Assembly (NCBI RefSeq): GCF_000014865.1 | Contig: NC_008576.1 | Location: 4,655,582-4,719,581 of the forward strand | Direction: 5' to 3' | From: Magnetococcus marinus MC-1 | GTDB taxonomy: Bacteria; Pseudomonadota; Magnetococcia; Magnetococcales; Magnetococcaceae | DNA: 64,000 nucleotides | In this document: positions 7,071 to 16,001 of the stretch, piece by piece | Position numbering within the stretch: the first letter of the stretch is position 1 | Layout: every line of letters starts with the position of its first letter | The notes under the pieces: model-generated | Told to the model about the DNA's origin: nothing | Seen by the model: the letters and a program-made list of their open reading frames with translations, nothing else | Database searches by the model: none | Program-made: the position numbers and the translations under genes

Positions 7071-10000
7071 ATGAACATTGGCACCCATATTGTGGACGAT
7101 CTTTACACCATTCGGGACATGCTGGCGCAGGGTCCCCTGGGCCCGACCTTTCTGGCCACCGACCGGTTAACCGATGCCCCCATGGTGATCAAACCGATCC
7201 CAGCGGAGCTCACCCGCGACCAAGGTGCATTGATCTGGTTTCAACAGCGCTATCAGCGGCTAAAAGGGCTGAAACACCCTGTACTACACACCAAATATAA
7301 CCACGCCTATGATCAGGCCAGTGGTCGTCACTATATGACCGCACCCTTTGTTCCCGGCGAACATTTGGGCTTGTGGCTCAAGCGTCAAAAGGATGGTCGC
7401 GTTGACTTGGGTAAGGCATTGACCCTGACCAAGCGCATCGCCGAAGCCCTGGATATGGCCCACCAAGCCGGCCTGCCCCATCTGAGCTTAAAACTGGAAA
7501 ATGTCATTGTCACACCCGATGAGTCCATTATTCTGGTGGACCATGCCCTGAGCTATGCCCGTCATCTACCCGCATGGCGGCGCTTGGACAAAGATCTGCA
7601 ACCGGCGCACTTAATCTCCTGCTTTACCGCCCCGGAGATTATTCAGACCCTATGGTTGGATCAACTGCCCAGCCATAATGCGCTGCGGCAGGCCAATGAG
7701 GATCTTAAAGGGGATATGCCCGGTGTGGCGGCGGACATCTACGCCCTTGGTGCCATCCTGTTTACCATGCTGACCGGTCAGCCCCCCTTTACCGCCAACG
7801 CCTATCTTGAGGCATTGGCCCATGGTGAACTGCCCTCTCTGCATATGGATCAACATCTGCCGTTGACCCTGCATGCCCATTTGGCGCATGCCATGGAACG
7901 TACCCCCAGTGAGCGCTACGCCTCGACCACCGCTTTGATGGATGCCCTGCTGGCCAGTTGGAAACAGTGGGAGCGACAAGCCAGCCGTACCGAACACCCC
8001 ACCCCTGAAAAGGCCGTGGAAGCCGCCCCGGTGGTGCTCTCGCTGGCCGCCGCTGCTGCCAGCAACGACACCGTTCTGGAGCTGGAGATTGACCCCCGTG
8101 ACGCGGGCTCTTTGAGCATGGGCGACGCCCACGATTTTATGATCTCTTCTCCTGAAGATGATTTAATAGAGGATCTGGACGATGTGGATGAGCTGCCTAT
8201 TCTGGATCTGGCTGCCATCGAAACCCAACGTATGGAAAAAGACACCGCTGCCGAGCAAGCCCCTGACCGCGTGGCGACCCGCCATAATCCCGAGTCAATG
8301 GCTGACCCTCGTGAAGAGGAGGATGAAGGCACGTTGCCCATGGAGATGCATGAAGAGGCACTGCTAGAGCTGCAACATGAAGATCTGCTGGATGACCCCG
8401 ATGGTCACAGCCACAAAATAGAGCGTCAAAAGCAGCAAGAAGCCACCCAACCCGCCGAGGCGATCTTGGTGGATATGCATGTGGATGACGATGAGGAAGA
8501 TGGCTATGCCGACCCCCACGCCGACCTTGCTGTAGAACAGCCTGAGGCGTGGACGGATGCAGAGACCAACGTCACGGTAGAGCCTGCTCTGCACCCTGGG
8601 AACCATGACCAACCGAACGGTCGCCCCTATGAAACCATCGGGCGCCCCCTGGATCATTTGGTTGACGAGGATGAAGTCACCAATCTACCCACGAAAAAAC
8701 GCAAGAGCAGCCCCCTGTTGCGGGCCGCGGCTGTGGCTGGCATTTTGGTCGGTGCGGGCATGGGCTGGTTCCTGCTCACCCAAGAGCCCCAATCACCCTT
8801 TCAAATTGTGGAGTTGCAGCCAACCCTGCCCTTCATGACGGAGCAGCCAGCGCCTGAACAGCAGGTCCCCCAGATCAAAGCCCCCGAGGATTTGACCCTG
8901 GTGCCCGCTGCCCCAGAGAGCCTGCGTAAAGACCCTGCGCTGCGTACCCGCGCGGTTTTGGAGCAGTTGGACAACCATGCCGCCATAGGTCTGCTGCGGC
9001 AGCAACTGACGGAAGTTGAACAGAAACACGATGAAGCCACGGCGGCCCTAGATACCCGCCAAAACAAGCTGCAAAAGCTGGAGCAGGATCTGGAACAGAC
9101 GCAAAATGAGCTGGATAATACCCGCCAAGCGTTGCGCAATGCCAACCGTGAATTGGCCGACTACGCCAACGCCCGCATGAAAATTGGCTCACTGGAAGAG
9201 CGGGTAAAGAGCCTGCTGCAACAGCGTGATGGTGCGGTTGAGAGCGCAGCGATGCAAAAAACCCAAGATGAAAAGCGGGTTAACCGGCTTGAGCAGCGCT
9301 TACAGGCCAATAAAGAGCGCTACCGCACCACGCAGTTACGCGGCGATGAGATGTTGCTTAAACCCGAAGCCGGGGAGATCATCCCCAACAGTGCGCCCCC
9401 TAGGGAGCGTGACGAACCCTTTATGGCGTCTCAAAATCTCATCACACCGGCGGCCCCTCCGGCCCCCCGCAGCGCCTCGTTTTTGGAGGAAGATGAGAAA
9501 AACTTTACCGCAACCAAGGGTGGTTTGATCTACGTGCAGGTTGCCTCTCACGGGCAAGCCGCCATCGCCAATGCCCAGCGCAACACCTTAGCCAACCGCA
9601 CCATTCATGGACGCAAGTGGCCGGTTGTGACACAGCAAGCACGGGTGAATGGGCAGCTCTACCATCGGGTACGCTTTGGACCCTTAGCCAGCGCCGAAGA
9701 GGCCACCACCCTCTCCCTCGCCCTGTCACGGGAATTAAAGATGGATGGCATCATGGTGCGTAAGCGCAGCCAAGAGGAGTCTGCCACCACCGCCATGTTG
9801 GCCAAGCAAGTTGCCCCCATTCAAGAGAGCATCGCCACCGGCAGACAGGCCCGTGGTTACTCGGTTCAAGTTGCCGCCTTCTCCACCGCCGAAGCTGCGC
9901 AGGAAATGGAGATGAAGATGCAAACCATGGATTGGCCGACGCAGGATCTGCCCATTTTCCGGGAGGCCAAAATGGTGGATGGACGCCTGTTCCACCGGGT

Positions 10001-10502
10001 ACGTATTGGGCCATTTGCGTATAAGAATCAAGCGGCCCGTATGAACGCTCTGGTGCATGAACGCACCCACATTGCCAGTATTGTGGTCAACCATCGCATT
10101 ACCGAAGAGAACCGCGCTCAGGTTGAACCCAAACCCATGGTGGACGCGGCTAAAGTAACGGGGGCCAAAGTGGCCAAAGCGGTTACGCGCCCTGTACCGA
10201 AGGTTGCCAAGGTTACCAAAAAAGAGATCTACAAGCGTGTGGATAGTGGCTACATGGTGCAGTTGGGGGCCTACACCTCCAACCAAGCCGCCAACAGCGT
10301 CAAGCGCAAACTGGACGCCATTCGCCAAGTCGAGGGCGCGCTTCCGGTGGTTCAAGAGACCACCACTCTGGCGGGTCAAGATCTGATCCACCTTAAACTG
10401 GGTCCCTTCTCCTCGAAGGTCGAAGCCGAGCAGATGCAAGCCATGGTCAAAGCCAAAACCGGCATGAATGGTGGCACCATTGTGGATAATGGGGAGTGGT
10501 AA
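7071..10502 (+). CDS. Pseudokinase-like membrane protein with three SPOR domains
   Basis: A 1143-residue protein. Residues about 1-310 follow the eukaryotic-type Ser/Thr kinase fold: the ATP-lysine survives (VIK, K41), but the catalytic HRD aspartate is replaced (HLSLKLEN, S139) and DFG reads DHA (D157), so phosphotransfer is doubtful. Then come a long acidic linker, one transmembrane span (about 549-570), a coiled coil (about 640-770) and three SPOR repeats (about 816-890, 927-1000, 1058-1140), each with a YxVQ(V/L)xA strand and an RxGP strand. SPOR domains bind denuded septal peptidoglycan, so a division or cell-wall sensor across the inner membrane is inferred. A TTG at 7038 would add 11 residues. 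No other division gene is adjacent. Confidence 0.85.
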   Translation: MNIGTHIVDDLYTIRDMLAQGPLGPTFLATDRLTDAPMVIKPIPAELTRDQGALIWFQQRYQRLKGLKHPVLHTKYNHAYDQASGRHYMTAPFVPGEHLGLWLKRQKDGRVDLGKALTLTKRIAEALDMAHQAGLPHLSLKLENVIVTPDESIILVDHALSYARHLPAWRRLDKDLQPAHLISCFTAPEIIQTLWLDQLPSHNALRQANEDLKGDMPGVAADIYALGAILFTMLTGQPPFTANAYLEALAHGELPSLHMDQHLPLTLHAHLAHAMERTPSERYASTTALMDALLASWKQWERQASRTEHPTPEKAVEAAPVVLSLAAAAASNDTVLELEIDPRDAGSLSMGDAHDFMISSPEDDLIEDLDDVDELPILDLAAIETQRMEKDTAAEQAPDRVATRHNPESMADPREEEDEGTLPMEMHEEALLELQHEDLLDDPDGHSHKIERQKQQEATQPAEAILVDMHVDDDEEDGYADPHADLAVEQPEAWTDAETNVTVEPALHPGNHDQPNGRPYETIGRPLDHLVDEDEVTNLPTKKRKSSPLLRAAAVAGILVGAGMGWFLLTQEPQSPFQIVELQPTLPFMTEQPAPEQQVPQIKAPEDLTLVPAAPESLRKDPALRTRAVLEQLDNHAAIGLLRQQLTEVEQKHDEATAALDTRQNKLQKLEQDLEQTQNELDNTRQALRNANRELADYANARMKIGSLEERVKSLLQQRDGAVESAAMQKTQDEKRVNRLEQRLQANKERYRTTQLRGDEMLLKPEAGEIIPNSAPPRERDEPFMASQNLITPAAPPAPRSASFLEEDEKNFTATKGGLIYVQVASHGQAAIANAQRNTLANRTIHGRKWPVVTQQARVNGQLYHRVRFGPLASAEEATTLSLALSRELKMDGIMVRKRSQEESATTAMLAKQVAPIQESIATGRQARGYSVQVAAFSTAEAAQEMEMKMQTMDWPTQDLPIFREAKMVDGRLFHRVRIGPFAYKNQAARMNALVHERTHIASIVVNHRITEENRAQVEPKPMVDAAKVTGAKVAKAVTRPVPKVAKVTKKEIYKRVDSGYMVQLGAYTSNQAANSVKRKLDAIRQVEGALPVVQETTTLAGQDLIHLKLGPFSSKVEAEQMQAMVKAKTGMNGGTIVDNGEW

Positions 10503-10523
10503 CAAAACCGCGGGCGGTAACCT

Positions 10524-10562
10524 AAAAAAACCGGGCAGGTATTATCCTGCCCGGTTTTTTTT
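10524..10562. terminator. Bidirectional terminator between SPOR gene and folD
   Basis: A perfect GC-rich 9-base-pair stem (10531-10539 with 10546-10554, 6-base loop) has seven A on its left and eight T on its right, so it can stop transcription from both converging genes. Confidence 0.9.
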
Positions 10563-10620
10563 ATGCTCTGGGCAACCCTTGTATGGGGGAGGGTGCCTAG
10601 GTTCTAAGCGAGGGGAGCGA

Positions 10621-11478
10621 TCAGGCGATGTTATGGGCGCGTTTGGCCCCCTCGACCGTATTTTTTAGTAGCATGGCGATGGTCATCGGGCCAACGCCAC
10701 CGGGCACTGGGGTAATGGCCGAGGCGTGTTCAAAACAGCTGGCATAATCCACATCCCCACACAGTTTGCCATCCTCCCCACGGTTGATGCCCACATCAAT
10801 CACCACCGCCCCCTTTTTGATCCAGCTACCAGGCACCATGTTGGCCCGACCCACCGCAGCCACCACAATATCCGCCCGCTTAACCGTCTCGGCCAGATCT
10901 GGCGTGCGGGAGTGGCAGATGGTCACCGTGGCGTGGGCAGCCAGCAGCATAAGGGCGACGGGTTTACCAACAATGTTGGAGCGGCCAATCACCACCGCAT
11001 GTTTGCCTTTGGGATCCACCCCGCTCACCTTTAACATCTCCATGACACCCCAGGGCGTGCAGGGTTGAAAAGTGGGATCGCCGGTCACCAAGCGGCCTAC
11101 ATTATAGGGGTGAAAGCCATCGGCATCTTTGCTGGGGGAGATGGCCTCCAACACTTTTTGCTCATCAATATGTTTGGGTAGGGGCAGTTGCACAAGAATA
11201 CCGTGGACAGCGTCATCCTGGTTGAGTTGCTCGATCAGCGCCAATAGCTCTGCTTGGCTGGTGGTAGCGGCCAACTCGTGGGAAAAAGAGGCGATACCCG
11301 CCGTTTCACACGCCCTCTTTTTATTACGCACATAGACCTGGGAGGCAGGATCTGCACCCACCAGCACCACCGCCAAACCTGGGGTAAGCTGATGGTTTAA
11401 TTTGAGTCTTTCGACCTCCATGCGCAGCTCTTCCCGCACGGATTGTGCAATTGCTTTACCATCGATCACGTGTGCCAT
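10621..11478 (-). CDS. folD: Methylenetetrahydrofolate dehydrogenase/cyclohydrolase
   Basis: Bifunctional cytosolic enzyme interconverting 5,10-methylene-, methenyl- and 10-formyl-tetrahydrofolate with NADP. The 285-residue protein has the family signatures [17 protein letters not shown] (with the catalytic Lys), [12 protein letters not shown], the NADP-binding turn [14 protein letters not shown] and the C-terminal [15 protein letters not shown]. Length is typical. It is a single gene with GGAGCAGG upstream of the ATG and a bidirectional terminator downstream. Confidence 0.97.
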   Translation of the reverse strand: MAHVIDGKAIAQSVREELRMEVERLKLNHQLTPGLAVVLVGADPASQVYVRNKKRACETAGIASFSHELAATTSQAELLALIEQLNQDDAVHGILVQLPLPKHIDEQKVLEAISPSKDADGFHPYNVGRLVTGDPTFQPCTPWGVMEMLKVSGVDPKGKHAVVIGRSNIVGKPVALMLLAAHATVTICHSRTPDLAETVKRADIVVAAVGRANMVPGSWIKKGAVVIDVGINRGEDGKLCGDVDYASCFEHASAITPVPGGVGPMTIAMLLKNTVEGAKRAHNIA

Positions 11479-11637
11479 GTTTTCCTGCTCCGTCTTATGT
11501 TTGGGAAGGGGCGATTTCCCGAGGGTCCACCCCCTTACTTGAAGGGGTTATTGGGTCAGGGCGGCATTATAGCCTCTCTAGAGCGAGGGGTCGAACGCTT
11601 ATGCAGGTAGACGGTGCAGGAAACAGATTGGACAGCA

Positions 11638-11660
11638 GGGGGAGAGAGACTCTCTCCCCC
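11638..11660 (-). terminator. Strong hairpin after DUF302 gene
   Basis: A perfect 23-base inverted repeat of G and A against C and T (11-base arms around a single central base) lies 14 bases past the DUF302 stop. It has no T run, so it is either a factor-assisted terminator or an mRNA 3-prime stabiliser. Confidence 0.5.
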
Positions 11661-11673
11661 AAATAACACCCCT

Positions 11674-12369
11674 CTATTGATCGTTGGAAGAGGCAATGCC
11701 GAACAAAATATTAAACAGATGATCGCCAATTTGATTGGCCGCCGCTTTGGTCTCTTCAGGCATAAACGGAAAATAGACCATGGCAAACGAGGGTTTGTAA
11801 GTCACTGCCCAAATACGCTTACTCTGGGGATCTTGGTACAATACCACCTTGCACGGCAAAAAGGCCCCAAATGCTGGTTCTGCCCGGATAATCTTCTCAC
11901 CCACCGTCAGATTGCAAATATGGTAAATGTCATAGGCCGGAAAGGGCTCGCCACTGCGCTCCGCAATCGCCTTGCCCAAATGCTGTTTGGCCACAACCTT
12001 TAAATTGTGCTCGGCCAAACCCGACTCCAGATCAAACACCACATCCTCCATGCTGTAACCCTGGGGCATGGGAATTTGCAAGACCGGACCCCGATTGATA
12101 ACACCTGGAATTTTGTCAAATTGCATAAGCGCCGGAGAGATATCCCCCGCCGGTGAACCATAGCCCATGGGCACCTGCACCCTGGGGTTTGACGCCATGG
12201 GCATCGTGGGCATGCCTGGCATCTGCATATTGGGCATCTGCATATTAGGCATCTGCATATTGGGCATCTGCATATTAGGCATCTCCATCTGCCCCTGCGC
12301 CTGCACCCCCACCGCTGACACCAAACCCAATACCACCAACAACCCCTGCATCCATCCGCGCATCAACAT
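11674..12369 (-). CDS. Secreted DUF302 protein with Met-rich N-terminal repeats
   Basis: A 231-residue exported protein. A signal peptide ending near AQGQ is followed by five near-perfect MPNMQ-type pentapeptides (about residues 28-55), then a DUF302 domain (about 85-225) containing YDIYHICNL and AFLPCKVVLYQD. DUF302 proteins often accompany sulfur-oxidation genes, but their biochemical role is unknown. The Met repeats resemble copper(I)-binding or extended periplasmic segments; that is a resemblance only. The gene follows soxA on the same strand after 125 bases and may be read with it. The TAATGGAG site supports the start. Confidence 0.8.
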   Translation of the reverse strand: MLMRGWMQGLLVVLGLVSAVGVQAQGQMEMPNMQMPNMQMPNMQMPNMQMPGMPTMPMASNPRVQVPMGYGSPAGDISPALMQFDKIPGVINRGPVLQIPMPQGYSMEDVVFDLESGLAEHNLKVVAKQHLGKAIAERSGEPFPAYDIYHICNLTVGEKIIRAEPAFGAFLPCKVVLYQDPQSKRIWAVTYKPSFAMVYFPFMPEETKAAANQIGDHLFNILFGIASSNDQ

Positions 12370-12494
12370 GGCACTACTCCATTAAGGGAGCGCCCCCATA
12401 TCGGGTTCAGCACCCCATAAAAGTTCTTTTAAACCATCCAACCTTTAAAAAGCAGGTGGGGAAACCCCACCTGCTTCCATGATCTCCCCAACAA

Positions 12495-13379
12495 TCAGGG
12501 CCGAAAACCGGGGACGTTCATGGGCAGCCCATTGGATTTTGAAGCCAAATAGAGCTCAAGATTGACATAATAATCATCCCCGTAACCCTTAGGCTCGGCC
12601 CGCACGTTCTTATTGCAGGTGCGCAAACGATGCTGCATGGTAGCAGGTTTGCCCCACTTCAAACGATAGGTGGGCCAGTGATCCACCGAACCTGAACCAA
12701 TGGTCGCCCCCGCCGCATTGCGACGATCCTGCTCAGGCTCCAAGGGCAACTCAGCCACCAGCTTTGACAGCTCGTGCATACCGGTGTTATTGGGGGCGGA
12801 CATATACTCGGCACGAATGTTGTGGCCCGCCGCCGTCTCATGGCAGTGGACACACGCTACGTCAAAATGACCGGCACGCTGAAAATAAGAGGCTTCGCCC
12901 ATCTTCACATACTTTGCCACCGGACCATCGGTTTTGACATTCAACGGCATCCCGTTGGAGAGCGCCTTAATATAGGTCACCAGCAACACCTGCTCGGGAG
13001 ATTCCCACTTCAGCGGCGGCTGCCCCATCTGCTCGGTCAGACAGCGCTCAATCTGGTGTTGCAACAGCTTGGGCTTACCCATTTTTTCATCATACTTGGG
13101 ATAGGTGGCCCCGACCCCTTTAAGCGCCTCGCCATCCTCACCGTGACAGCTGGCGCAGCTCTTCTCGCCACGCATTTTATTAAAGTAGCCCTTACCATCC
13201 TCAATGGCCCCCTCACTGGGAGGAAAATCCGCCATCTCACGGAATTTATCTGAGTATTTGTAGAGCCCTTGATCAATCTCCGGGTTGTAACCGGTGACAT
13301 CCATGGCCCAGGCCGAACCCGCCAGCAGCGCCGCCCCCAGCAGACCCGTTATCCCCGCCATGCTCTTTTTGTTGGTCAT
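12495..13379 (-). CDS. soxA: L-cysteine S-thiosulfotransferase, dihaem cytochrome subunit SoxA
   Basis: With SoxX, SoxA oxidatively couples thiosulfate to the carrier cysteine of SoxY in the periplasm. The 294-residue precursor has a Sec signal (cleaved after AWA near 25) and two haem sites, CASCH (C75-H79) and CVHCH (C176-H180). C113 and C255 sit where the axial haem cysteines lie; C255, in RTCNKNVRAEP, matches the persulfide-bearing active-site cysteine. It is the last sox gene of the XYZA series on the minus strand. GGGGGGAATC precedes the ATG. Both haem sites are present, unlike the monohaem SoxA variants. Confidence 0.95.
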   Translation of the reverse strand: MTNKKSMAGITGLLGAALLAGSAWAMDVTGYNPEIDQGLYKYSDKFREMADFPPSEGAIEDGKGYFNKMRGEKSCASCHGEDGEALKGVGATYPKYDEKMGKPKLLQHQIERCLTEQMGQPPLKWESPEQVLLVTYIKALSNGMPLNVKTDGPVAKYVKMGEASYFQRAGHFDVACVHCHETAAGHNIRAEYMSAPNNTGMHELSKLVAELPLEPEQDRRNAAGATIGSGSVDHWPTYRLKWGKPATMQHRLRTCNKNVRAEPKGYGDDYYVNLELYLASKSNGLPMNVPGFRP

Positions 13380-13395
13380 ATTGATTCCCCCCGAA

Positions 13396-13728
13396 TCACT
13401 TTACCTTAACACTGGCACTCTTGGTGAAAACCCCACCCTTGTTATCTTTCCAAGTAAGGGTCAGATCGCCGGGCTTATCCACCTTGAGATAGAACTCCAG
13501 AAAGGGATCTTGCGAAACCGCCGCGCCCCACTTGGCCGCAAACACCTGGGTACCATTAAAGACCGCCGTGACATCCTCAATATAGTGGGCAGGGATCTTC
13601 TCACCGGTTTTTTTATCTTTACGGTTGCCGGTCTCCATGGGATGACGCACCATCGCTTTGACCGAAACCACATCGCCAGCGTTGACACTGCTGGGCATCT
13701 TAATTTTTGCTTTTCCTACATCAGCCAT
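13396..13728 (-). CDS. soxZ: Thiosulfate oxidation carrier partner SoxZ
   Basis: SoxZ binds SoxY to form the YZ carrier complex that presents sulfur intermediates to the other Sox enzymes. The 110-residue immunoglobulin-fold protein has the family features IKMPSSVNAGDVVSVKAMV and RHPMETGNRKDKKTGEKIPA, and ends SASVKVK. As usual for SoxZ there is no own signal peptide; export occurs in complex with Tat-dependent SoxY. It sits between soxY and soxA with 56 and 16 base gaps, and AGGTAAAGAGA precedes its ATG. Confidence 0.96.
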   Translation of the reverse strand: MADVGKAKIKMPSSVNAGDVVSVKAMVRHPMETGNRKDKKTGEKIPAHYIEDVTAVFNGTQVFAAKWGAAVSQDPFLEFYLKVDKPGDLTLTWKDNKGGVFTKSASVKVK

Positions 13729-13784
13729 TCTCTTTACCTCGCGTTTAGGAGTGGTATGCGTCTATGTAAGTGGCTCGCGTCGGA

Positions 13785-14255
13785 TCAACCACCACAACCG
13801 CCGATGGTCACCTTTACCTCTTTGCTCGCCCCAATCAGCTTGCCGGTGTTGGTCTTGGCAATGGCACGCACCTGCGAGGTTTTACCAATCTTGAGACGGG
13901 ACGACACAAACGCCTTACCATTGGCCGGGGTCAAGCTATAGAGACCGGCAAAAGGGGTTGGGTTATTGTCCACAAATACCGCGATGGTCTGGATGTAGTT
14001 GTCGGCATCCATAGGGTGATCAATGGTGATCTTGACCGGCACCATGGCACCGTTTTCGGCAATAATCGGGGCATCAATCTTAATGGCGCTGCTCTCGGCA
14101 TACGCCGAGCTGCCCATATGCTCCTTAATATTCGCCAGCACTTTGTCGCCATTTGCCTGGGCGTTTTTGGCCGTTCCCATCGCCAACAGGGCCACACTTC
14201 CCGCTCCAGCCATCAGGCTACGACGGGTCAACATAGGGTTGGTTACATCAAACAT
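13785..14255 (-). CDS. soxY: Thiosulfate oxidation sulfur carrier SoxY
   Basis: SoxY carries the sulfur intermediates on a cysteine at its flexible C-terminus. That signature is intact here (GGCGG ending, Cys two residues from the end). A Tat signal is visible near the N-terminus (LTRRSLMAGAGSVALLAMG). The frame can start at 14264, but GGGAGGAG directly abuts that ATG; the ATG at 14255 has proper spacing and gives 156 residues. It is cotranscribed with soxX upstream and soxZ downstream. Confidence 0.96.
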   Translation of the reverse strand: MFDVTNPMLTRRSLMAGAGSVALLAMGTAKNAQANGDKVLANIKEHMGSSAYAESSAIKIDAPIIAENGAMVPVKITIDHPMDADNYIQTIAVFVDNNPTPFAGLYSLTPANGKAFVSSRLKIGKTSQVRAIAKTNTGKLIGASKEVKVTIGGCGG

Positions 14256-14312
14256 AGCTTGCATCTCCTCCCACGAATCTTCTGTCCGTGCTCTTTATCG
14301 TTATGACCTGAA

Positions 14313-14747
14313 TCAGTTGCGCAGACTTAACAGGTAGGCGATGACATCCTCCACCTCTTGAGCCTCCAAAACAGGTTTGCCTTCCCATGCTTTGAGCAGA
14401 TTTTGTTTGCCGGTACTGTCGTAGAAGGTAAACATGAGGGTGTCGGGATTATCCACCTTGGGGTTTACAATCTTCTGCCGGATCCAGGCTGTGGAGCGCT
14501 CGTTATGACGGATCGCTTCGTACAAATTGGGACCTGCATTGCCTGGAAAGGTCGCTTCGGGCAGCCAGTGACAGGCAATGCAGTTGCCCTTGGAGCGGGC
14601 CATTGCCAATGCTTTGCCGTTGGCTGGATCCCCTGGTTTGTCCGTAAGCGGTTGTGCAATGCCCTCTTCCGCTTGTGCGCCGGTCATGCCACCGATACCC
14701 AGCAGCAACACCGCCAGTACAAGTGCCAAAAATCGAAATGGCTTCAT
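14313..14747 (-). CDS. soxX: Monohaem cytochrome subunit SoxX
   Basis: Electron-transfer subunit of the SoxXA complex in the periplasm. The 144-residue precursor has a Sec signal (cleaved after AQA near 26), one haem-binding site CIACH (C56-H60) and a methionine in DTLMFTFYD (M105) at the position of the distal haem ligand. Length fits monohaem SoxX. It heads the XYZA series, about 70 bases after the SoxW-like gene. Confidence 0.94.
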   Translation of the reverse strand: MKPFRFLALVLAVLLLGIGGMTGAQAEEGIAQPLTDKPGDPANGKALAMARSKGNCIACHWLPEATFPGNAGPNLYEAIRHNERSTAWIRQKIVNPKVDNPDTLMFTFYDSTGKQNLLKAWEGKPVLEAQEVEDVIAYLLSLRN

Positions 14748-14816
14748 ATAACAACACCCCCTAGATGGATAAAAGTAGACGCCATAACAAGCCCCCCTCA
14801 GAGCGGGCCCCTATGC

Positions 14817-15254
14817 TCAAAGGCCACTCTTGACGCCAAGACCAGCCTCTTCCATAAATTGATAGATCACCGATTGATAATCTTTCGGTTCAATGTAACC
14901 AGGAATACGCCCAATGGTCTCCCCTTGGTAGAGCAATATGGTGGTCGGCGTAATGCGCACCCGATGCATCTTTGCCACCTGCCGACCGCTCTGTTCGGCA
15001 AAATCGGCCAAGGGGGCATCACTGCGAATATCCACGCTCTGGTGGACAAAAGTGGTTTCTAAATAGCGTTTGAAATCGGGATGCTCAGCCAGATCTTTTT
15101 CCAACTTGTCACACCATGGGCAGGCTGGCTGTATGAAGAGAATCAGTTGCACAGCCTGGGTTTCCGCGCGTGCAAACCCAGGCAAGAGGAACAACCCTGC
15201 CAAGCTTAATTGTACAAAAAAACGCCGTGTAAATAAAAATATTTGAGCGTGCAT
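14817..15254 (-). CDS. soxW: Periplasmic thioredoxin-like protein, SoxW type
   Basis: A 145-residue exported thioredoxin-fold protein: signal peptide to about residue 30, then the redox motif ACPWC (C45, C48), and the cis-proline segment RITPTTILLYQG. SoxW and SoxS proteins keep SoxY-type cysteines reduced and are usually encoded in sox clusters. It is the first gene of the minus-strand sox series. Symbol is by context; SoxS would be an equally fair name. The helix after the active site (DKLEKDLAEHPDFKRYLE) is typical of this subgroup. Confidence 0.8.
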   Translation of the reverse strand: MHAQIFLFTRRFFVQLSLAGLFLLPGFARAETQAVQLILFIQPACPWCDKLEKDLAEHPDFKRYLETTFVHQSVDIRSDAPLADFAEQSGRQVAKMHRVRITPTTILLYQGETIGRIPGYIEPKDYQSVIYQFMEEAGLGVKSGL

Positions 15255-15427
15255 GGCAATCCATCATGTAAAATTGTCAGGGAATGGGCATCACTTTTCC
15301 ATCATACGTTTTGATCAACCCGTAAAAATGTTAATAAAGAGATCTCCTCCCATTGTAAAGGTGAAACCCAAAAAATACACACCTTTTTTTGTGGATATGT
15401 TTTTTCTAAAACACAAGGAAGCACCTT
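15255..15427. promoter_or_regulatory. Divergent promoter region of the sox cluster
   Basis: A 173-base AT-rich spacer between the minus-strand sox series and the plus-strand thioredoxin gene. It must carry both promoters. I cannot point to a convincing hexamer pair or operator, and no sox regulator gene is present in the window. Confidence 0.5.
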
Positions 15428-15949
15428 ATGCGACATTTGCTCATGGTTACGCTATTAAGCGGGCTTTGGCTGTTCCCGGCTACGGCTCAGGCGCTGGTCA
15501 ATGAACCCTTTTTCCAGGACTCTTTTTTGGATATGGCCGAGGATGCCGCAACCGCAGCCCAGCACCAGAAGATCTATATGGTCTTCTACGAGCAAGAGGG
15601 CTGCCCCTACTGTGTACAGTTACATCAAGAGACACTGCCCGACCCCCAAGTACAGGCCTATATGAAGGCCCATTTTTATCCTGTTATATTGGATATTTAT
15701 GGTGCCCGTGAGGTTACCGATTTTCAGGGCAACGCCACCCAGGAGAAGGCCTTTGCGCGGGCCCAACGGGTGCACTTCACCCCCACGGTTATCTACTATG
15801 ATGGTACCGGGCGAGAGCTGTTTCGCCTAGCGGGATTTTGGAAGCCCATGCACTTTAAAGCTTCCATGCGCTATGTTCAGGAAGGACATTATAAGAACAT
15901 GAATTTTCAAGATCTTATCCGTAAGATTGTACAAGAACAGCAGCCCTGA
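15428..15949 (+). CDS. Periplasmic thioredoxin-fold protein (SoxW/DsbD-gamma-like)
   Basis: A 173-residue exported protein with a signal peptide cleaved near ATAQA (about 21), a redox site GCPYC (C59, C62) and the cis-proline segment VHFTPTVIYYDGTGRE. It belongs to the thioredoxin_2/SoxW-like group that often lies in sulfur-oxidation clusters. It is transcribed away from soxXYZA, so the two redox proteins in this cluster are divergent and differ in motif (CPYC against CPWC), which suggests separate partners. AAGGAAGC precedes the ATG. Confidence 0.85.
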   Translation: MRHLLMVTLLSGLWLFPATAQALVNEPFFQDSFLDMAEDAATAAQHQKIYMVFYEQEGCPYCVQLHQETLPDPQVQAYMKAHFYPVILDIYGAREVTDFQGNATQEKAFARAQRVHFTPTVIYYDGTGRELFRLAGFWKPMHFKASMRYVQEGHYKNMNFQDLIRKIVQEQQP

Positions 15950-15960
15950 TCCGCCCTGCC

Positions 15961-15989
15961 CGGCGCACCCCCCTGCTGGGGGTGCGCCG
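15961..15989. terminator. GC-rich hairpin between convergent genes
   Basis: A perfect 12-base-pair stem (15961-15972 with 15978-15989, 5-base loop) lies in the 52-base gap between the convergent thioredoxin and ABC ATPase genes. It lacks a T run on either side, so it would be a weak or factor-dependent terminator. Confidence 0.6.
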
Positions 15990-16001
15990 TATCGGGGGAC
16001 G

